Positions 60,243-64,000 of a stretch of DNA of 64,000 bases are shown in pieces. Below the pieces are notes generated by a model. It was given only the letters and a program-made list of their open reading frames with translations. It made no database searches and was not told where the DNA came from. This DNA comes from Bretschneidera sinensis. Its lineage: Eukaryota > Streptophyta > Magnoliopsida > Brassicales > Akaniaceae. The DNA is taken from positions 139,589,328 through 139,653,327 of the forward strand of contig CM043700.1 of the NCBI GenBank assembly GCA_023935145.1. The letters are read 5' to 3'. Each line of letters begins with the position of its first letter. Position 1 is the first letter of the stretch. A program made the translations under genes and the position numbers.

Positions 60243-61892
60243 ATGAAAATACCAGAAAACGAAGCCATCAGCCTCTCCACCCAAGTCTCTTCCCTCTTGG
60301 ACCAAATCCTTCACATAAAAAATTTCAAGGGCAAATGGTATTTAATCAGGGGCAAACTTGGGGATCTCCAGAGTCAACTCACCGATTTGGCCGAGTTCCC
60401 CAGTTCCCCCTCCAACCCGCTCTTGCTCGACCTCTTCCATTCCATTTCCCATACCCTCAACGACGCCGTTTCGCTGGCCGCTAAATGTCAAAGCCCCGAT
60501 TTGACTGAGGGCAAGCTCAAGACCCAGAGCGATATCGATTCGATTTTGGCTAAGATGGATTGGCATATCAAGGATAGCGAGATTTTGATCAGGAGTGGCG
60601 TTCTACAAGACGGCGTCGGTTCGGGCTCTTCGTCGAAGAAGGAGGCCGTACGGGTCGAGTCGAGGAACTTGATCACTCGGTTACAGATTGGGAGCACTGA
60701 GTCAAAGAACTCTGCAATGGACTCGTTGCTGAGTTTGCTGCAAGAGGATGATAAGAACGTTATGATTGCCGTGGCTCAAGGTGTGGTGCCTGTTCTCGTT
60801 CGGTTACTGGATTCGAGCTGTTTGGAAATGAAAGAGAAGACCGTTGCTGCGATTTCTAGGGTTTCAATTGTGGATAGCAGCAAACACGTGTTAATCGCGG
60901 AGGGATTGTTTCTATTGAATCACTTGCTTCGAATTCTCGAATCGGGGAGCGGTTTTGCAAAGGAAAAGGCCTGTATTGCTCTTCAAGCATTGAGCTTTTC
61001 AAAAGAGAACGGCAGGGCAATTGGGTCTAGAGGCGGGATTTCATCCCTATTGGAGATTTGCCAAGCTGGGACTCCTGGTTCACAGGCTTTTGCGGCTGGG
61101 GTTTTGAGGAACCTCGCTGCATTTTATGAAATCAGAGAGAATTTCATCGAAGAGAACGCTGTTTTTGTGCTAATTGGGCTGGCCTCTTCTGGGACTACGT
61201 TGGCGCAAGAAAGGGCAATTGGGTGTTTGTGTAATTTGGTATCGGACGATGAGAATTTGAAGCTCTTGGTTGTTAAGGAAGGGGGCATTGAGTGCTTGAA
61301 GAATTTCTGGGATTCATCTACTAATGTAAGGAGCCTTGAAGTTGCTGTTGAGTTGTTGAGGCACTTGGCTTCCTGCACACCAATCGCAGAAGTTCTTGTC
61401 TCTGATGGGTTTATTACGCGGCTTGTGCCGGTTTTGAATTGTGGGGTATTGGGTGTGAGAATTGCAGCTGCTCGAGCTGTTTATGAGCTGGGGTTTAGCT
61501 CAAAGACTAGGAAAGAAATGGGTGAATGTGGCTGCGTTGGTCCATTGATCAAAATGTTGGATGGCAAGGCTGTTGAGGAGAAAGAAGCCGCAGCTAAAGC
61601 GTTATCAACCCTTATGTTGTGTGCAAGTGATAGGAGGATTTTTCGAAAGGATGAGAGAGGGATGGTGAGCGCGGTTCAGCTTTTGAATCCTCTGATACAG
61701 AATTTGGATAAAAAATACCCTGTTTCTTTATTGGCGGCTCTCGTGCATTCTAAAAAGTGTAGGAAACAAATGGTTGCTGCTGGTGCTTGTGCGCATTTGC
61801 AGAAACTTGTTGAGATGGATGTTGAAGGAGCTAAGAAGTTGATGGAAAGCCTCAGCCGGAGTAAGATTTGGGGCGTTTTTGCCAGACCATAG
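60243..61892 (+). CDS. Armadillo-repeat protein (ARM superfamily, UND-like N-terminus, no U-box)
   Basis: Single-exon gene, 549 aa. The N-terminal 115 residues are helical (SLLDQILHIKNFKGKWYLIR, then a stretch through residue 115) and resemble the UND/PUB N-terminal domain of plant ARM proteins. From about residue 125 to 545 there are consecutive ARM repeats: VPVLVRLLDSS, CIALQALSFS, GGISSLLEICQAGTPGSQAF, AAGVLRNLAA, AIGCLCNLVS, VELLRHLASC, AARAVYELGF, CVGPLIKMLDGKAVEEKEAA and AKALSTLML. The consensus Gly, Leu and Asn positions show a superhelical binding surface. There is no U-box, so it is probably an adaptor rather than an E3 ligase. The ATG at 60243 is the first in this frame after stops, and the preceding leader is pyrimidine-rich. 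Partner unknown; a role in signalling or protein turnover would be a guess. The protein is complete and ends WGVFARP. Confidence 0.92.
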   Translation: MKIPENEAISLSTQVSSLLDQILHIKNFKGKWYLIRGKLGDLQSQLTDLAEFPSSPSNPLLLDLFHSISHTLNDAVSLAAKCQSPDLTEGKLKTQSDIDSILAKMDWHIKDSEILIRSGVLQDGVGSGSSSKKEAVRVESRNLITRLQIGSTESKNSAMDSLLSLLQEDDKNVMIAVAQGVVPVLVRLLDSSCLEMKEKTVAAISRVSIVDSSKHVLIAEGLFLLNHLLRILESGSGFAKEKACIALQALSFSKENGRAIGSRGGISSLLEICQAGTPGSQAFAAGVLRNLAAFYEIRENFIEENAVFVLIGLASSGTTLAQERAIGCLCNLVSDDENLKLLVVKEGGIECLKNFWDSSTNVRSLEVAVELLRHLASCTPIAEVLVSDGFITRLVPVLNCGVLGVRIAAARAVYELGFSSKTRKEMGECGCVGPLIKMLDGKAVEEKEAAAKALSTLMLCASDRRIFRKDERGMVSAVQLLNPLIQNLDKKYPVSLLAALVHSKKCRKQMVAAGACAHLQKLVEMDVEGAKKLMESLSRSKIWGVFARP

Positions 61893-64000
61893 TTTTGGAA
61901 GATATTTTCAAATGGAAAAGGGAAATGAGATTGATTCATTGATCTGTGTGTACAATTGTTGTGATCACTTTGATTATTGTTTTTTTTTGTTCGTAAAGCT
62001 TCTTTGTTTGTTGTAGAAATAGATGTTAGTAGTCTAATTGCTATGAAAAGCTTCTCTGTAGAGACGTAATCCTGTAATGGTGACTTAATTGGATTGGAGT
62101 TAAAAAAAATTTACCCAAAGTTCAGTGATCAATAATTCCATATTCTATATTGCCCTCGAGCTTCCTGAATCAATGTCCTTTTATTATCTGTACAAGGTAA
62201 CTGACCAGATATTGGTAACTAAGTGCTAGTTAAATCAAGTTGTATTGCTCTGCAAAGTAGGCCTCTTTCCTCCCTCATGAGATGTTTGATACATGAATTA
62301 ACCACTGTACTTTTGTCTTCAAATATTTAAAATGCAAAACTTTGTCTTCTATTCAAATTTTGATTGCACCACGTTGTTCTCTATTAAGTGTGCATATTTT
62401 TGCTTTGATTGTTCATTGTTGTAGGCCAGATTTTCTGTACCGATGATTGCTATTAATTTCTTTGTTTATAGGAGTTTGGTAAACATTCTATCTATTATTC
62501 CAATTTTCCCGTCTAGGTTGATCAAGCAATTTGTGTTTTGTGCTTTATATTCTTGGAAGGAAAATTTTCAGGCTATTTCTTCTTCTGCGGTTCTATCTCA
62601 GCAGAGCTCTCATATATCTGCGTTATGCAGAGAATTAGATTAAGATGATAATGGAAAATTGCGTTTGTTGTCTGATGGAGGTCTCTTCTTTCATTCGGTA
62701 CATTGGGGGAGAGGGGGATCGAACAAGGGTCTCCTGTATAGAGAACCAGGGGTGGTCACTTGGCCAAGAAGCGCTACTATTGATGGAGGTCTCTTCAAGG
62801 ATGACGTGCGCGTGTTTGCGACCCTGCATGCGAGGATATGCATGACATAGTGAATTTGCTTGACAATGATCGAACACGCCACGCTCTCAGACTTCCATTG
62901 ATCAATATTTAGACAGGTAAGTACCTCTTATAACTATTTCCTCTTTCAGTGTCAATATTCTGGGGTCACATAATGATTTACTTGAGTCTTTATTTTCTCA
63001 TATATTTCCTGTATAAGTAGTGATTTCGGGTATATCAATTATTTTTAGATTTAGGTTGGTGGCTTTAAAGATGATATCCATACAATGGTGGGTCGAAGCA
63101 TGTGCATTTGTTCTATATGCAAATGCCTAGAACTATACTCGTGTTGGCAGTTCCCTAAACAAGCTAAGGACCTACTTTAAAGTTTTTTTTTTGTCTTTTG
63201 ACTTTTAGCTTCTGCGTTATTAAAAGAAACTACTCTGTTAGTCGGTAGAAACCTCTCTGCCTTTGCCTAAGAAAGATCAGTGAAACTAATGACTTTTGCT
63301 TTTGTTGCAGTGTCAATTACTCAATACTCTAGTTTCCTAATGAAATAAGACAGCTGTGTGCCTTGTGAAAATGTGGATCTTAATTATCTCAATTTTCAAT
63401 TTTGTACGAAAACATATGGATAATTTACAAATATTTTAATTATTTAATTAAATCTAATGATCATTATTATACTAAATCAGTAAGATAACTTAAGGTAAAT
63501 GAAATTGGTTATTATATTACTTAAATCTTTCAAATTTTATGTTATTTTCAATAAGAAATATTTCAATTTTTTTCTTTTTTTCTTCTTTCTATTTGTTCTC
63601 TTTATTTATGGTTTTAATAATAAAAAATACAGAAAATTACTAATTTTTTATATAAAAGAAAATAATTAGTGTCATTGTTTTCAATTTTAATGTTGTTATG
63701 ATTTTTTTTTCAAATTATAGGGTTTGTCAGATTCAGATTTCTAGTTAGAATAAATGGGATTAAAAATAAATTAAAGCATGCTTATTGTTGGAACATAATT
63801 TAAATCATTATAAGATATAATAGAAACATGTACAACAAATGGATAAATGCTGATCTAGATTAAAACAAGTAAAATAAAGTAAGAAACTTCATGTGAAGCT
63901 TGATCCAAATTAAAAGTGTTTTTGTAAAACATGTATTTTGGATGATAAAATTAAGAACATTGATGGTAAAAAAAATTTACCAGTAAAAATATAAATTTTA
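61893..64000. other. Downstream flank of the ARM gene, no gene supported
   Basis: The first few hundred bases are likely 3' UTR. A tRNA-like repeat lies near 62700-62785. From 63400 to the end the sequence is AT-rich and shows no coding signal. Confidence 0.6.
62700..62785 (-). repeat. tRNA-like / SINE-like fragment
   Basis: On the minus strand, TGGCCAAGTGACC (box-A-like) is followed about 35 bp later by TTGTTCGATCCCCC (box-B-like), like a tRNA promoter, with GGTTCTC and AGGAGACC between. It does not fold into a clear cloverleaf by eye, so it is more likely a SINE fragment than a functional tRNA. Confidence 0.35.

Noticed and set aside
60116..60697. Alternative frames overlapping the ARM gene start
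   Set aside because: Out-of-frame shadows of the 549-codon ARM reading frame.
1..64000. A new multi-gene defence, biosynthetic or mobile system
   Set aside because: The seven genes belong to unrelated, well-known plant families with ordinary spacing; nothing suggests joint function.

Overview
This is a window of plant nuclear DNA, most likely from a eudicot. The genes are intron-rich with GT-AG splicing, the intergenic DNA is very AT-rich and full of decayed transposons, and every protein belongs to a land-plant family. There are no bacterial-style operons, CRISPR arrays or phage modules. I cannot name the species from sequence alone.

Seven protein-coding genes can be supported, and all exon junctions were worked out by hand. 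(1) 1-3141 +, the 3' part of a mitochondrial phosphate carrier gene (PHT3 family), with a one-base frameshift in exon 4. (2) 5110-13277 -, a 14-exon class II poly(A) polymerase/tRNA nucleotidyltransferase family gene (540 aa). Its 4.1-kb fourth intron is stuffed with nested transposons. (3) 24640-26558 +, a 7-exon bHLH transcription factor (350 aa, bHLH137-like). (4) 36872-41913 +, a 12-exon sialyltransferase-like GT29 Golgi protein (440 aa, SIA2-like). (5) 43663-44622 +, a single-exon SAM-domain protein (319 aa). (6) 49613-52671 -, a 5-exon TRAP-beta subunit of the ER translocon (196 aa), with a candidate ER-stress element upstream. (7) 60243-61892 +, a single-exon armadillo-repeat protein (549 aa).

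The genes do not form one pathway. They are unrelated housekeeping and regulatory genes whose order looks like conserved plant microsynteny. From memory of Arabidopsis locus numbering, the phosphate carrier, poly(A) polymerase, GT29 and SAM genes match a run near At3g48800-48850. TRAP-beta lies next to a phosphate carrier at At5g14030-14040, and the bHLH and ARM genes match At5g50900-50915. The window would then preserve an ancestral order that was split between duplicated blocks in Arabidopsis.

The rest is repeat-rich: TIR and foldback MITEs, a tRNA-derived SINE with target-site duplications, a 5'-truncated LINE inserted in one copy of a tandem duplication, a 70-bp retroinsertion flanked by an 18-bp duplication, a Mutator-like element with a second element nested inside it, a broken Ty3/gypsy pol fragment, and many (TA)n arrays. 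I found no evidence of a new multi-gene system. The most interesting signals are the nested transposon stack in the poly(A) polymerase intron, the head-to-head LTR palindrome beside it, the frameshift in the phosphate carrier, and the in-frame retainable intron of the bHLH gene.
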